A stretch of DNA of 47,761 bases from positions 1-47,761 of the forward strand of contig JABCTV010000006.1 of NCBI GenBank assembly GCA_018238205.1. The letters run 5' to 3'. Positions within the stretch are counted from its first letter, which is position 1. Every line of letters begins with the position of its first letter. Under the pieces are notes generated by a model. That model was not told the DNA's origin. It did not search any database and saw nothing but the letters and a program-made list of their open reading frames with translations. The position numbers were made by a program, and so were the translations under genes. Shown here piece by piece: positions 39,544 to 47,761 of the stretch. The stretch is from Candidatus Thorarchaeota archaeon (GTDB taxonomy: Archaea > Asgardarchaeota > Thorarchaeia > Thorarchaeales > Thorarchaeaceae).

Positions 39544-39720
39544 CAGGGGGAGAAATCTTTTCTTTTTTTAGAAAAGGAGCCGAAGGTGTACGATGCGTAA
39601 TGCATTTAAACTCTCAGGCAAAAGGACCCTTACTGGACAGAACTCTGGAAAGTTTTTTAATAAACACCGAAGGGGCAATTTTCCATGCTGGAAAAAATCT
39701 CTCAGGTAAAAAGACAGGGT
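39544..39720 (+). promoter_or_regulatory. Tandem glycine riboswitch
   Basis: Two consecutive glycine-aptamer cores are present. The first has GGGGGAGA (39545-39552), GAGCCGAAGGTG and CTCTCAGGCAAAAGGACCC (to about 39,630). The second has GGACAGAACTCTGGAAAG, CACCGAAGGGGCAA (39664-39677) and CTCTCAGGTAAAAAGACAGG (to about 39,720). The linker GGACAGAACTCTGG is typical of tandem glycine riboswitches. It lies directly upstream of fhs and the gcv genes. Confidence 0.95.
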
Positions 39721-39757
39721 AGGAATAATACAATAGATTCCTATACTGTCTTTTTTT
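39712..39757 (+). terminator. Riboswitch expression-platform terminator
   Basis: AGACAGGGTAGGAAT (39712-39726) pairs with ATTCCTATACTGTCT (39737-39751; one mismatch, one wobble), followed by T7. CAGGGT in its 5' arm also pairs with ACTCTG as the P1 helix of aptamer 2. Glycine binding should therefore prevent the terminator: an ON switch. Confidence 0.88.
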
Positions 39758-39803
39758 ATTTTCAAAATAAAATAGTAAAAAATAAAAATCAGGAGGCATC
39801 CAA

Positions 39804-41501
39804 ATGAAATCAGATTTACAGATTGCTCAAGAAGCTAAATTAAAACCGATTACTGAAATTGCCGCATCGATCGGAATTAAAGAAGATGAATTAGACCTCT
39901 ACGGTAAATATAAGGCCAAGGTCTTCCCCGATATCCTAAAGAGGTTAAAAGATAGACCTCAGGGCAAATATATTGTAGTAACTGCCGTTACCCCTACCCC
40001 CTTAGGTGAAGGTAAGACAGTAACTTCCATCGGCTTGGGTCAGGGTTTAGCTAAGATAGGTAAAAAAGTAATAAATACTCTCCGTGAACCCTCGATGGGG
40101 CCGGTCTTCGGCATTAAAGGAGGAGCAGCCGGAGGAGGATATTCCCAGGTAGTCCCTATGGAAGACTTAAACCTTCACTTTACCGGAGACATCCATGCCG
40201 TAGGAGCAGCCAATAACTTACTCTGTGCCATGTTAGATACTCACCTGCAGAAAAGAAACAAACTGGGTATAGACATCCATAACATCAATATCAACCGGGT
40301 AGTAGACATCTCTGATCGAGCACTACGTCATATCGTCATCGGTTTAGGAGGAAAGACCAATGGTATCCCCCGAGAGACCGGTTATGATATTACCGTCGCC
40401 TCAGAAGTGATGGCCATCCTCTCTTTAGCCACCAATATCTTTGATCTTCGAGAAAGATTAGGTCGGATGACTGTAGCCTATACCACTGATGGCAAACCGG
40501 TAACTGCCGAAGACCTAAAGGCAGCCGGAGCAATGACCGTTCTCCTAAAAGATGCTCTAAAACCTAACCTCATTCAAACCTTAGAACACGGAGCCTGTTT
40601 GATGCACTGTGGCCCCTTTGCCAATATCGCCCATGGTAACAATTCAGTCCTTGCAGACCTGATAGCCTGTAAATTAGCTGACTATGTAGTGACCGAATCC
40701 GGCTTCGGAGCAGATATGGGCTTTGAGAAGATGTGTAACATTAAATGCCGTACCAGCGGATTAAAAGTAGATTCAGCAGTAGTAGTATGTACAATTAGAG
40801 CATTAAAGATGCACGGTGGTGCTATAAAAGTAGTAGCCGGCAAACCCTTGGATCAAGAAACATTATCACAAGAAAATTTAGAGGCAGTAGCTAAAGGTTG
40901 TGAAAATTTAGAGAAACACATAGAAAATGTCCTTTTGCACGGTGTCCCTCCAATAGTAGTTATCAATCGTTTCCCCACTGATACCCCGGCTGAGATTGAA
41001 CTAATTAAGAAAAAGGCTTTAGCTGCCGGAGCAACCGCTGCGGTTACTCATGAAGTCTGGGCCAAAGGAGGAGAAGGAGGAATTGAATTAGCCGAAGCTG
41101 TAGTAGAGGCTGCCAAAAAGCCCACTAACTTTCACCATCTCTACCCCTTAGATCTATCCATTAAAGAAAAGATTGAGACTATCGCCACCAAGATCTACGG
41201 GGCAGAAGGAGTTGACTATACTCGTTTAGCTGAAAAGAAGATAAAGCTCTTTACCGAAGTAGGCTTTGATAAACTCCCCGTCTGTATGGCTAAGACTCAC
41301 CTTTCTTTATCTCATGAGCCTTTAGTTAAAGGCAGACCTCGTAATTTCCGCATACCGGTAAGAGATGTCAGGGCATCAGTAGGAGCAGGTTTCCTCTATC
41401 CTCTTTTGGGGACGATGATGACTATGCCAGGATTGCCTTCCGTACCGGCATCTACTAAAGTAGATATTGATAAAGAAGGAAATACAGTGGGACTTTTTTA
41501 A
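39804..41501 (+). CDS. fhs: Formate-tetrahydrofolate ligase
   Basis: The 565-residue protein has TAVTPTPLGEGKTVTSIGLGQGL (about residues 58-80, ATP-binding P-loop), EPSMGPVFGIKGGAAGGGYSQVVPMEDLNLHFTGD (about 97-131) and LMTKAPxx-equivalent C-terminal KVDIDKEGNTVGLF. It interconverts formate + ATP + THF and 10-formyl-THF. Being first behind a glycine ON-riboswitch and upstream of gcvH suggests that it works with glycine cleavage. In the reverse direction it yields formate and ATP from glycine-derived C1 units. AGGAGG lies 7 nt before the ATG. Confidence 0.97.
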   Translation: MKSDLQIAQEAKLKPITEIAASIGIKEDELDLYGKYKAKVFPDILKRLKDRPQGKYIVVTAVTPTPLGEGKTVTSIGLGQGLAKIGKKVINTLREPSMGPVFGIKGGAAGGGYSQVVPMEDLNLHFTGDIHAVGAANNLLCAMLDTHLQKRNKLGIDIHNININRVVDISDRALRHIVIGLGGKTNGIPRETGYDITVASEVMAILSLATNIFDLRERLGRMTVAYTTDGKPVTAEDLKAAGAMTVLLKDALKPNLIQTLEHGACLMHCGPFANIAHGNNSVLADLIACKLADYVVTESGFGADMGFEKMCNIKCRTSGLKVDSAVVVCTIRALKMHGGAIKVVAGKPLDQETLSQENLEAVAKGCENLEKHIENVLLHGVPPIVVINRFPTDTPAEIELIKKKALAAGATAAVTHEVWAKGGEGGIELAEAVVEAAKKPTNFHHLYPLDLSIKEKIETIATKIYGAEGVDYTRLAEKKIKLFTEVGFDKLPVCMAKTHLSLSHEPLVKGRPRNFRIPVRDVRASVGAGFLYPLLGTMMTMPGLPSVPASTKVDIDKEGNTVGLF

Positions 41502-41605
41502 TTTAACAAGGGGGTGATAATTGAAAGTAATCAAAAGACAGTATTAATAATAAAATTTATAAGTAAAATCATTAAATAATAAAATGAATGGAGGAAAGAG
41601 ATCAA

Positions 41606-41992
41606 ATGACTAATAAAGTTATAGAGAATTTATATTATACCAAGAGCGATGAATGGTTAAAGGTGGAAGACGGTATTGGAACAGTAGGAATTACTGATTA
41701 CGCTCAGGATCAGCTTGGAGATATCGTATATTTAGAAAAAGTAGAAAAAGGGAAAAAACTAAAACAAAGTGAAACACTTACTACTATTGAATCGGTAAAA
41801 GCCGTATCTGATGTGAAAACTCCGGTAACCGGTGAAATAATCGAGGTAAACGTAAAAGTTATTGAAGATGCTTCTATTATCAACAAAGATCCCTATGTTG
41901 AAGGTTGGGTTGCTAAAATAAAGATAGAAAATAAGGATGAATTAAAAAATCTGATGGGTGCACAAGAATATTCTGAATACAGAAAAGAATAG
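41606..41992 (+). CDS. gcvH: Glycine cleavage system H protein
   Basis: The 128-residue protein starts MTNKVIENLYYTKSDEW at 41606, with GGAGG upstream; the frame is open from 41588. It has VGITDYAQDQLGDIVYLEKVEKG and TIESVKAVSDVKTPVTGEI, where K65 is the lipoylation site. It shuttles the aminomethyl group between P and T proteins. It overlaps neither neighbour; gcvPA starts 13 bp downstream. Confidence 0.97.
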   Translation: MTNKVIENLYYTKSDEWLKVEDGIGTVGITDYAQDQLGDIVYLEKVEKGKKLKQSETLTTIESVKAVSDVKTPVTGEIIEVNVKVIEDASIINKDPYVEGWVAKIKIENKDELKNLMGAQEYSEYRKE

Positions 41993-42005
41993 AGGTGAAA
42001 TAAAT

Positions 42006-43349
42006 ATGAGATATATCCCCACTACCGAGGAGCAAAAAAAGGAGATGTTAAAAGAGATTGGGGTTTCTTCTTTTACAGATTTAATTGAAAGTATTCCGCA
42101 AAACCTCCGATTAAAAGATAAATTAAATATCCCGAAAGCAATATCAGAAAGCGAATTAGAAGATAAAATTTACCATATCGCTAAGAAAAATGCGGATTTC
42201 TATTCTATGAAACCTTTAATAGGCGCTGGTTCCTACCGCCACTTTATCCCGGAAGCAGTAAAATTTCTTCTGCAGAGAGAAGAGTTCTGGACCTGCTATA
42301 CCCCCTATCAACCCGAATTGAGTCAAGGCACCTTGCAATCTATATTTGAATACCAGAGCTACATTTCCCGGCTTACTAAGATGGAGGTGATAATTCCTTC
42401 TATCTATGACGGTGCCTCAGCTACTGCCGAAGCAGCTTTGATGTCCCTAAGATTAACTCATAAAAATAAAATTATTGTATCGAATTTACTCCACCCTCAT
42501 TGCCGGGAGACGCTTAAAACGTATTTAGCCCCACATGAAACAGAAATTATTGATTTGCCTTATAAAAACGGTTTAGTTGATATGGAGAAATTAAGGACTT
42601 TAATTGATGAAGATGCAGCCTCAATAATTATTCAAAGTCCTAATTTCTTTGGCGGTATAGAAAAAATGGCAGAAATTTCCGAAATAGCGCACTCTAAAGG
42701 CACACTGTTGATTAGCGTAATTATGGAAAGTATGTCCTTAGGAATTTTAAAAGCTCCCGGAGAAATGGGGGCTGATATCGTGGTTGGGAACGCCCAATCA
42801 TTTGGGATGGATTTGAATTATGGCGGTCCTTACAATGCTTATTTAGGAACCAGGAAACAATATATCAGACAGCTTCCCGGAAGAATCGTAGGAGAAACAG
42901 TGGATGTTGATGGGAAACGAGTTTTTGTAATGACTTTACGAGCTCGAGAACAAGATATAAGGAGAGAAAAAGCAACTTCTAATATCTGCACTAACCACAA
43001 TCTGAATGTTCTCGCTGCAAATATTTTCCTTTCTTTAATGGGCACTGAAGGCATTTATCAACTTTCTCTTCTTAATGCCAAGTCTGCTCATTATTTGGAG
43101 AATTTATTATTACAAACCGGGAAGTTTAAAAGAGTATTTGATTATTCTTTCTATAACGAGTTTTTATTGAAGAGCAAAGACAATATCTCTTCTATAAATA
43201 AAAAACTTTTGGAAAACAACTTTATTCCCCCTCTTAAGATTTGCGAATTTTATCAAGAGGAAAATTTAAATAATGTTTTACTCTTTGCCGTTACCGAAGT
43301 ATTGAGCAGGGATAACTTAAACTTAGTAGCTAAAATTCTTTCAGAATAA
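42006..43349 (+). CDS. gcvPA: Glycine dehydrogenase (decarboxylating) subunit 1, bacterial
   Basis: The protein of 447 residues starts MRYIPTTEEQKKEMLKEIG at 42006, with AGAGGTG upstream; the frame is open from 41958. Motifs include GSYRHFIPEAVKFLLQREEFWTCYTPYQPELSQGTLQSIFEYQSYISRLT (about residues 74-123) and LRAREQDIRREKATSNICTNHNLN. It pairs with GcvPB. This set is only moderately similar to the archaeal pair at 16199-19167, and codon use differs. Confidence 0.96.
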   Translation: MRYIPTTEEQKKEMLKEIGVSSFTDLIESIPQNLRLKDKLNIPKAISESELEDKIYHIAKKNADFYSMKPLIGAGSYRHFIPEAVKFLLQREEFWTCYTPYQPELSQGTLQSIFEYQSYISRLTKMEVIIPSIYDGASATAEAALMSLRLTHKNKIIVSNLLHPHCRETLKTYLAPHETEIIDLPYKNGLVDMEKLRTLIDEDAASIIIQSPNFFGGIEKMAEISEIAHSKGTLLISVIMESMSLGILKAPGEMGADIVVGNAQSFGMDLNYGGPYNAYLGTRKQYIRQLPGRIVGETVDVDGKRVFVMTLRAREQDIRREKATSNICTNHNLNVLAANIFLSLMGTEGIYQLSLLNAKSAHYLENLLLQTGKFKRVFDYSFYNEFLLKSKDNISSINKKLLENNFIPPLKICEFYQEENLNNVLLFAVTEVLSRDNLNLVAKILSE

Positions 43350-43361
43350 GGAGAGATAAAT

Positions 43362-44867
43362 ATGAAATTAATATTCGAAAAAAGTATAAAAGGTAGAGAT
43401 GGTTATTCGCTGCCTCAAGATTTGTTTGACGATATTAAAATTGAAGAATGTTTACCTGGATATACCGTTAGTAAAGATAAAAAATTACTGAGTGAAATCT
43501 CTGAAGTAGATGTTGTTCGGCATTTTACTAAACTTTCTAAATTAAATTACGGTCTTGATGATGGCTTTTATCCTTTAGGTTCGTGTACCATGAAGTATAA
43601 TCCTAAAATTAATGAAAAATTGGCCTCGCTAAGTAATTTTATCTATGCCCATCCCTTAGCTCCCGAAGAGACTGTACAAGGTTGTTTGGAGATTGCCTAT
43701 AATCTAAATAAACTACTCTGCGAAATAACCGGTATGGATGAATACACTATGGCTCCTGCTGCAGGAGCACACGGGGAACTAACCGGTATTCTCATTATGA
43801 GAAAACATTTTTTAGATCGCGGGAACATCCGGCACAAGATGCTAATCCCCGATTCTGCTCATGGTACAAATCCTGCTTCAGCTGCTATGGGTGGGTTTCA
43901 AGTAGTAGAAGTAAAATCAAATGAAAAGGGAACGGTAGATCTAAAAATATTGGCTGAATTGATGGATGAAGATACGGTCGGATTAATGCTAACTAATCCT
44001 AATACTGTAGGATTATACGATGAAGGAATAGAAGAAATTGAAGAAATTATCCATGGGAAAGGTGGTTTGCTCTATTATGATGGAGCTAATCTTAACGCCT
44101 CCCTGGGAATCATCAGGCCCGGAGATGCCGGCTTCGATATAGTTCATCTTAACCTGCATAAAACTTTTTCTACTCCCCATGGAGGGGGTGGACCCGGTGC
44201 TGGAGTAATCGGAGTAAAAAAAGACCTTGTTCCTTACCTTCCCACTCCCAATGTTGCTTTTAATTCTGACCAAAAGAAATATTATCTATCAGATGCAGGT
44301 GAAAAGAGCATTGGTATGGTAAGGGCATTCTGGGCTAATTTCTCAGTATTGGTTAAGACTTATACCTGGATTCTTAGTATGGGCCCGGATGGTCTTTATA
44401 ATACTTCAGAAACTAGTATAATCAATGCTAATTATGTATTGGCGAAATTGAAAAAATATTATAAACCAGCTTATGACCGTTATTGTGGACACGAATGTAC
44501 AGTTACTGGAAGAGAGTATAAAAAATATGGGGTAAAAACCTTAGACATTGCAAAAAGAATAATGGACTATGGTATGCATCCACCCACTATTTATTTCCCT
44601 CATTTTGAACCTTATGCTGAAGAAACTATGATGGTGGAACCACCCGAATCAGAAAGCAAAGAAATGCTCGACAAATTTATTGATATTATGATAATAATTT
44701 CTGATGAAGCAAAGACAAATCCTGAATTATTGACCACTGCTCCTCATATTACTCCCATCAGAAGAACCAATGATGCCTTAGCTGTAAAGAGAGCAATTTT
44801 GACTTATGATGATGAGTTAAAACTCAAAGATGAATTAAATTATCAAGAAAAAGATATTAATTTTTAA
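43362..44867 (+). CDS. gcvPB: Glycine dehydrogenase (decarboxylating) subunit 2, bacterial
   Basis: The 501-residue protein has FYPLGSCTMKYNPKINE, PAAGAHGELTGILIMRKHF, PDSAHGTNPASAAMGG and HLNLHKTFSTPHGGGGPGAG, with the PLP lysine at about residue 266. It starts 12 bp after gcvPA with AAGGAGAG. It decarboxylates glycine with GcvPA and passes the aminomethyl group to GcvH. Confidence 0.97.
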   Translation: MKLIFEKSIKGRDGYSLPQDLFDDIKIEECLPGYTVSKDKKLLSEISEVDVVRHFTKLSKLNYGLDDGFYPLGSCTMKYNPKINEKLASLSNFIYAHPLAPEETVQGCLEIAYNLNKLLCEITGMDEYTMAPAAGAHGELTGILIMRKHFLDRGNIRHKMLIPDSAHGTNPASAAMGGFQVVEVKSNEKGTVDLKILAELMDEDTVGLMLTNPNTVGLYDEGIEEIEEIIHGKGGLLYYDGANLNASLGIIRPGDAGFDIVHLNLHKTFSTPHGGGGPGAGVIGVKKDLVPYLPTPNVAFNSDQKKYYLSDAGEKSIGMVRAFWANFSVLVKTYTWILSMGPDGLYNTSETSIINANYVLAKLKKYYKPAYDRYCGHECTVTGREYKKYGVKTLDIAKRIMDYGMHPPTIYFPHFEPYAEETMMVEPPESESKEMLDKFIDIMIIISDEAKTNPELLTTAPHITPIRRTNDALAVKRAILTYDDELKLKDELNYQEKDINF

Positions 44868-44883
44868 CCAGGAGGTTTAAAAA

Positions 44884-46026
44884 ATGGAAGAACAAGAACT
44901 ATTACTAACTCCTCTCCATGAGGAACACTTAAAATTAAAAGCACGGATGATACCCTTTGATGGTTTTGATATGCCGGTCCAGTACACGGGTATTATAGAA
45001 GAACATTTTGCAGTAAGAGAAAGGGTGGGAATCTTTGATGTTTCACATATGGGCGAAATTGAATTGCGAGGAAAAGATGCCCTTCCCTTTGCTGATTATC
45101 TGGTAACCAATTCGCTAATAAAAATGAAAAATGGGGATATAAAATATTCACCTTTATGTTATCCTCATGGCGGCCAGGTCGACGATCTCTTTATCTATAA
45201 GGTACGGGACGATTTTGTACTTTTGGTAGTAAACGCTTCGCCTAACTTTTCGATTAAAGATTACAAATGGGTTTTAAAAAATAAAGGTGATTTTGAAGTA
45301 GATATTACCAATAAAAGTAAAGAATACGGAGAAGTGGCCGTCCAAGGCCCCGACTCTATAAAACTTTTAGAACCTTTGGTAAAGGCAGATATTTCTCTTA
45401 AAAAGTTAAAACGCTTTAAGTTTATATTTGCAGAATTATTCGGAAAAAAGATTCTTGTTTCTCGAACCGGATATACCGGAGAAGATGGATTTGAAATTTA
45501 CACCTTTAAATCTGAAGATATTGTAGATATCTGGCAGGGTATTCTTAAAGAGGGTGAAAAATACGGTTTAAAACCATGCGGATTAGGATGTAGAGATACT
45601 ACTCGATTTGAGGTCTGTTATTGGCTTTACGGTAATGATATTGATGAAACTGTAAATCCGATAGAGAGCGGTCAGGGTTGGACTGTAAAATTTGACAAAG
45701 GGAACTTTATCGGAAAAGATGCTTTAATTAAAATAAAAGAAAAAGGAATTAGCAGAAAATTAGTGGGACTTTATATTCCTCAAGGTGGTATTCCCAGAAG
45801 TAAAATGGAAGTAAAAAAAGATGGCAAAAAAATCGGATATATTACCACAGGAAATTATTGTCCATCCCTAAAAAAAGTGTTTGCCTTGGCAATCATTGAC
45901 CTTCCTTATACTGAAAAAGGTAGTAACGTAAATATAGCCATCAGGAATAGAGAGGTTGAAGCAGAAGTTGTAGGGACACCTTTTTTACCACCATTTAATA
46001 AGAGAAAAGAAAAAATACTTAAATAA
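44884..46026 (+). CDS. gcvT: Aminomethyltransferase (T protein)
   Basis: The 380-residue protein has FDGFDMPVQYTGIIEEHFAVRERVGIFDVSHMGEIELRGKDA (about residues 20-61; DVSHMGE motif), SRTGYTGEDGFEIY (about 196-209) and a C-terminal barrel with YITTGNYCPSLKKVFALAIID. It releases ammonia and forms methylene-THF from aminomethyl-GcvH. AGGAGG lies 8 nt before the ATG. The L protein (dihydrolipoyl dehydrogenase) is not in the window. Confidence 0.96.
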   Translation: MEEQELLLTPLHEEHLKLKARMIPFDGFDMPVQYTGIIEEHFAVRERVGIFDVSHMGEIELRGKDALPFADYLVTNSLIKMKNGDIKYSPLCYPHGGQVDDLFIYKVRDDFVLLVVNASPNFSIKDYKWVLKNKGDFEVDITNKSKEYGEVAVQGPDSIKLLEPLVKADISLKKLKRFKFIFAELFGKKILVSRTGYTGEDGFEIYTFKSEDIVDIWQGILKEGEKYGLKPCGLGCRDTTRFEVCYWLYGNDIDETVNPIESGQGWTVKFDKGNFIGKDALIKIKEKGISRKLVGLYIPQGGIPRSKMEVKKDGKKIGYITTGNYCPSLKKVFALAIIDLPYTEKGSNVNIAIRNREVEAEVVGTPFLPPFNKRKEKILK

Positions 46027-46040
46027 ATACAACTTTTTTT

Positions 46041-46086
46041 TAAAAAAAGAAGGATTTTAACTTTTTTTGTAGTATATAATTAATAT
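46041..46086 (+). promoter_or_regulatory. Promoter-like block B (shared with 39423-39470)
   Basis: TAAAAAAAGAAGGATTTTAA is followed by T7 and GTAGTATATAATTAATAT. TATAAT within it fits a bacterial -10. It lies after gcvT and about 225 bp before the symporter ATG, so the symporter probably has its own transcript. Confidence 0.55.
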
Positions 46087-46145
46087 CTACTAAAATACTA
46101 AAATGATACTCACAAAAATATTTAAGGAGACTGTGAGGTGATTCA

Positions 46146-46169
46146 ATGAAAAAAACGGTATTCTACTAA
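46146..46169 (+). CDS. Seven-residue leader frame before the symporter
   Basis: ATG AAA AAA ACG GTA TTC TAC TAA (MKKTVFY) has GAGGTGATTCA just upstream as a ribosome site. It sits between promoter-like block B and the symporter gene. It could be a leader peptide or a relic. Confidence 0.25.
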   Translation: MKKTVFY

Positions 46170-46312
46170 TCCTTTAAGGAGGTGATAATATATTCAATAA
46201 CCATCCTGCATAATCTTTCATAATAAAATAATTAATTTTATTTCTAAACTATTAATTTAATTGTAGATATTTAGAAAATATATTACATTTTTGAAAATTA
46301 AGGAGGTTTCAT

Positions 46313-47674
46313 ATGACTGCCATAATGGATTTTTTAACTGTACTTGATGATTTTGTCTGGGGCCCACCTATGATGATAATATTGGTAGGAACAGGAATAT
46401 TTTTAACTATCAGATTAGGATTTCCACAATTTAAGCATACCAGTTATGCCTTAAAACTTATATTTAAGGGTGCAGTAAAAAAGGATGGTTCTGACAAAGA
46501 AGAAGGAGAAATCACTCCTTTCCAAGCCCTTACTTCAACCCTTGCCGCAACAATAGGAAATGGTAATATCGCCGGAGTAGCCACTGCGGTTGCTGCCGGA
46601 GGACCGGGGGCATTAGTCTGGATGTGGCTTACTGCTTTAGTCGGAATGTGTACCAAAATGTGTGAAGCTACTCTCGGTGTAAAATACAGAATCAAAGATA
46701 AAGACGGAGCATATGCCGGTGGTTCGATGTACTTCATCAAAAAAGGACTAGGTCAGGCATGGTTAGGTTGGCTCTTTGCCTTCTTCGGAGCAATTTGTGC
46801 TTTTGGAATCGGAGATATGGTCCAAACTAACTCTCAAGCTCTGGTATTGAATAGTGTATTTAATATCCCAGTCGTAGTTACAGGTATTGTTATGGCCTTT
46901 TTAGCCTGGATAGTTGTAGTAGGAGGAATCAAAAGAATCGGTGAAGTAACCGAAAAATTGGTCCCCATCATGGCTATTTTCTACATTGTAGGAGCATTAA
47001 TCATTATCATCGCTAAAATTAACATGCTCCCCTGGGCAATCGGAGAAATATTTAGATCTGCCTTTACCGGAAGGGCTGCTATTGGCGGATTTGCCGGGGC
47101 TACCGTAGCTCAGGCTATGAGATTCGGTGTAGCAAGAGGAATATTCTCCAATGAAGCTGGTTTAGGTAGTGCCAGTATGGCTCATGCTGTTGCCAAGACC
47201 CCTCATCCAGCTCGTCAGGGCACCATAGCCATGGTCGGAGTTATGATTGATACTTTAATTATTTGCTCTATGACCGGTATTGTTATTGTTATGACTCAAT
47301 CTTTGGAAACAGGCCTTACCAGTACTGCCCTTACTGCTCATGCCTTTACTTCTGTGTTAGGGGGAGTAGGAGGACCTATTGTTGCCATTGGTTCTCTTTT
47401 GTTTGGTTATTCTACTCTTATTACCTGGTGTTACTATGGTCAACAATGTGCTCGTTTTATCGTCGGTCCTGGCATAGTTAAACCATATGCCTGGCTCTTT
47501 GTTATTTTAGCCTTCGCTGGCGCTGTAGTAAAAGTCCCATTTGTATGGTTGCTTACTGATATGCTTAATGGAGCAATGGCTATTCCTAACTTGATTGGTC
47601 TACTCTTCTTAAGTGGTGTAATGGTAAAAGAATTAAAAGACTATTTCTCTAACCCTGAATTATTAGGCCGTTAG
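46313..47674 (+). CDS. Sodium:alanine/glycine symporter (AGCS family)
   Basis: The 453-residue protein has about ten or eleven membrane helices and the AGCS signatures GTGIFLTIRLGFPQFKH, STLAATIGNGNIAGVATAVAAGGPGALVWMWLTALVGMCTKMCEATLGVKYR (about residues 70-125) and GIFSNEAGLGSASMAHAVAKT (about 274-294). It imports alanine or glycine with Na+. Placed behind a glycine-degrading operon, glycine is the likely substrate. AAGGAGG lies 6 nt before the ATG. Confidence 0.93.
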   Translation: MTAIMDFLTVLDDFVWGPPMMIILVGTGIFLTIRLGFPQFKHTSYALKLIFKGAVKKDGSDKEEGEITPFQALTSTLAATIGNGNIAGVATAVAAGGPGALVWMWLTALVGMCTKMCEATLGVKYRIKDKDGAYAGGSMYFIKKGLGQAWLGWLFAFFGAICAFGIGDMVQTNSQALVLNSVFNIPVVVTGIVMAFLAWIVVVGGIKRIGEVTEKLVPIMAIFYIVGALIIIIAKINMLPWAIGEIFRSAFTGRAAIGGFAGATVAQAMRFGVARGIFSNEAGLGSASMAHAVAKTPHPARQGTIAMVGVMIDTLIICSMTGIVIVMTQSLETGLTSTALTAHAFTSVLGGVGGPIVAIGSLLFGYSTLITWCYYGQQCARFIVGPGIVKPYAWLFVILAFAGAVVKVPFVWLLTDMLNGAMAIPNLIGLLFLSGVMVKELKDYFSNPELLGR

Positions 47675-47692
47675 AATATAATATTTTTAAAC

Positions 47693-47737
47693 AAAAAAAT
47701 GGCGTTTTGATTTTTTAATCAAGATGCCATTTTTTTA
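47693..47737 (+). terminator. Intrinsic terminator after the symporter
   Basis: ATGGC...TTGATT pairs with AATCAA...GCCAT, followed by T7; an A-tract precedes it. It ends the symporter transcript 19 bp after the stop and could work in both directions. Confidence 0.88.
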
Positions 47738-47761
47738 TTCGAATTATCTTTAATTATCAAA

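Overview
The window joins two unrelated genomes. Positions 1 to about 38,605 read as an Asgard archaeon, probably Thorarchaeia-like (the lineage is an inference). It carries archaeal and eukaryote-like information-processing genes (NMD3, RIO1, a Dim2/Pno1-type KH protein, aIF1A, aIF2-beta, aEF1-beta, FEN1, an RPA32-like protein, a Cdc48/VAT ATPase, a crenarchaeal-type SSB with an RG-rich tail). It also carries a ribophorin-I-like membrane protein and intron-containing tRNA genes. From about 39.4 kb to the end the sequence is a low-GC anaerobic bacterium (an Atribacterota-like origin is only a guess), with a glycine-riboswitch-controlled operon fhs-gcvH-gcvPA-gcvPB-gcvT followed by a sodium:alanine/glycine symporter. 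Between them lies a very AT-rich piece holding a lytic transglycosylase fragment. It is fused in frame to a 5'-truncated archaeal PAPS-reductase-like gene, which most simply means an assembly chimera.

Layout. 1-8 kb: partial basic protein, HDAC-family hydrolase, an SBP-family-5 protein with swapped lobes, DinB-like protein, a winged-helix regulator with a membrane protein, tRNA-Arg(TCT), a radical SAM/HhH protein, thiL. 8-12 kb: the accessory region. tRNA-Thr(CGT) and tRNA-Leu(GAG) are each interrupted by about 30 nt in the T-loop. Each is followed by one or more short gene cassettes bounded by direct repeats of that tRNA's own 3' end. The Thr locus has one 1.4 kb cassette with a three-HTH/two-HNH protein. 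The Leu locus has three tandem cassettes (324, 619 and 514 bp), each with one minus-strand gene and none with an integrase. 12-20 kb: SSB, a probable structured RNA, an oxidoreductase, the operon gcvPA-gcvPB-LpdD-like-MoaD-like-methylthiotransferase, Trm112, tRNA-Gln(TTG), an HD protein. 20-25 kb: a DOMON-FKBP-ribophorin-I-like membrane protein divergent from an Alg7-type GlcNAc-1-phosphate transferase, suggesting a glycosylation locus. 25-38 kb: translation, replication and proteostasis genes, FAD synthase, a GT87-like membrane protein and the truncated PAPS-reductase-like gene.

The most unusual feature is the tRNA-3'-end cassette array at 10.36-11.96 kb with its single-cassette counterpart at 8.09-9.59 kb. 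It looks like an integron-style chain of integrase-less single-gene elements that use the tRNA T-arm and acceptor sequence as the recombination site. In both tRNAs the T-loop intron lies at the edge of the repeated segment. This fits the published idea that tRNA introns break attachment sites. Mobility and splicing are inferred, not shown.
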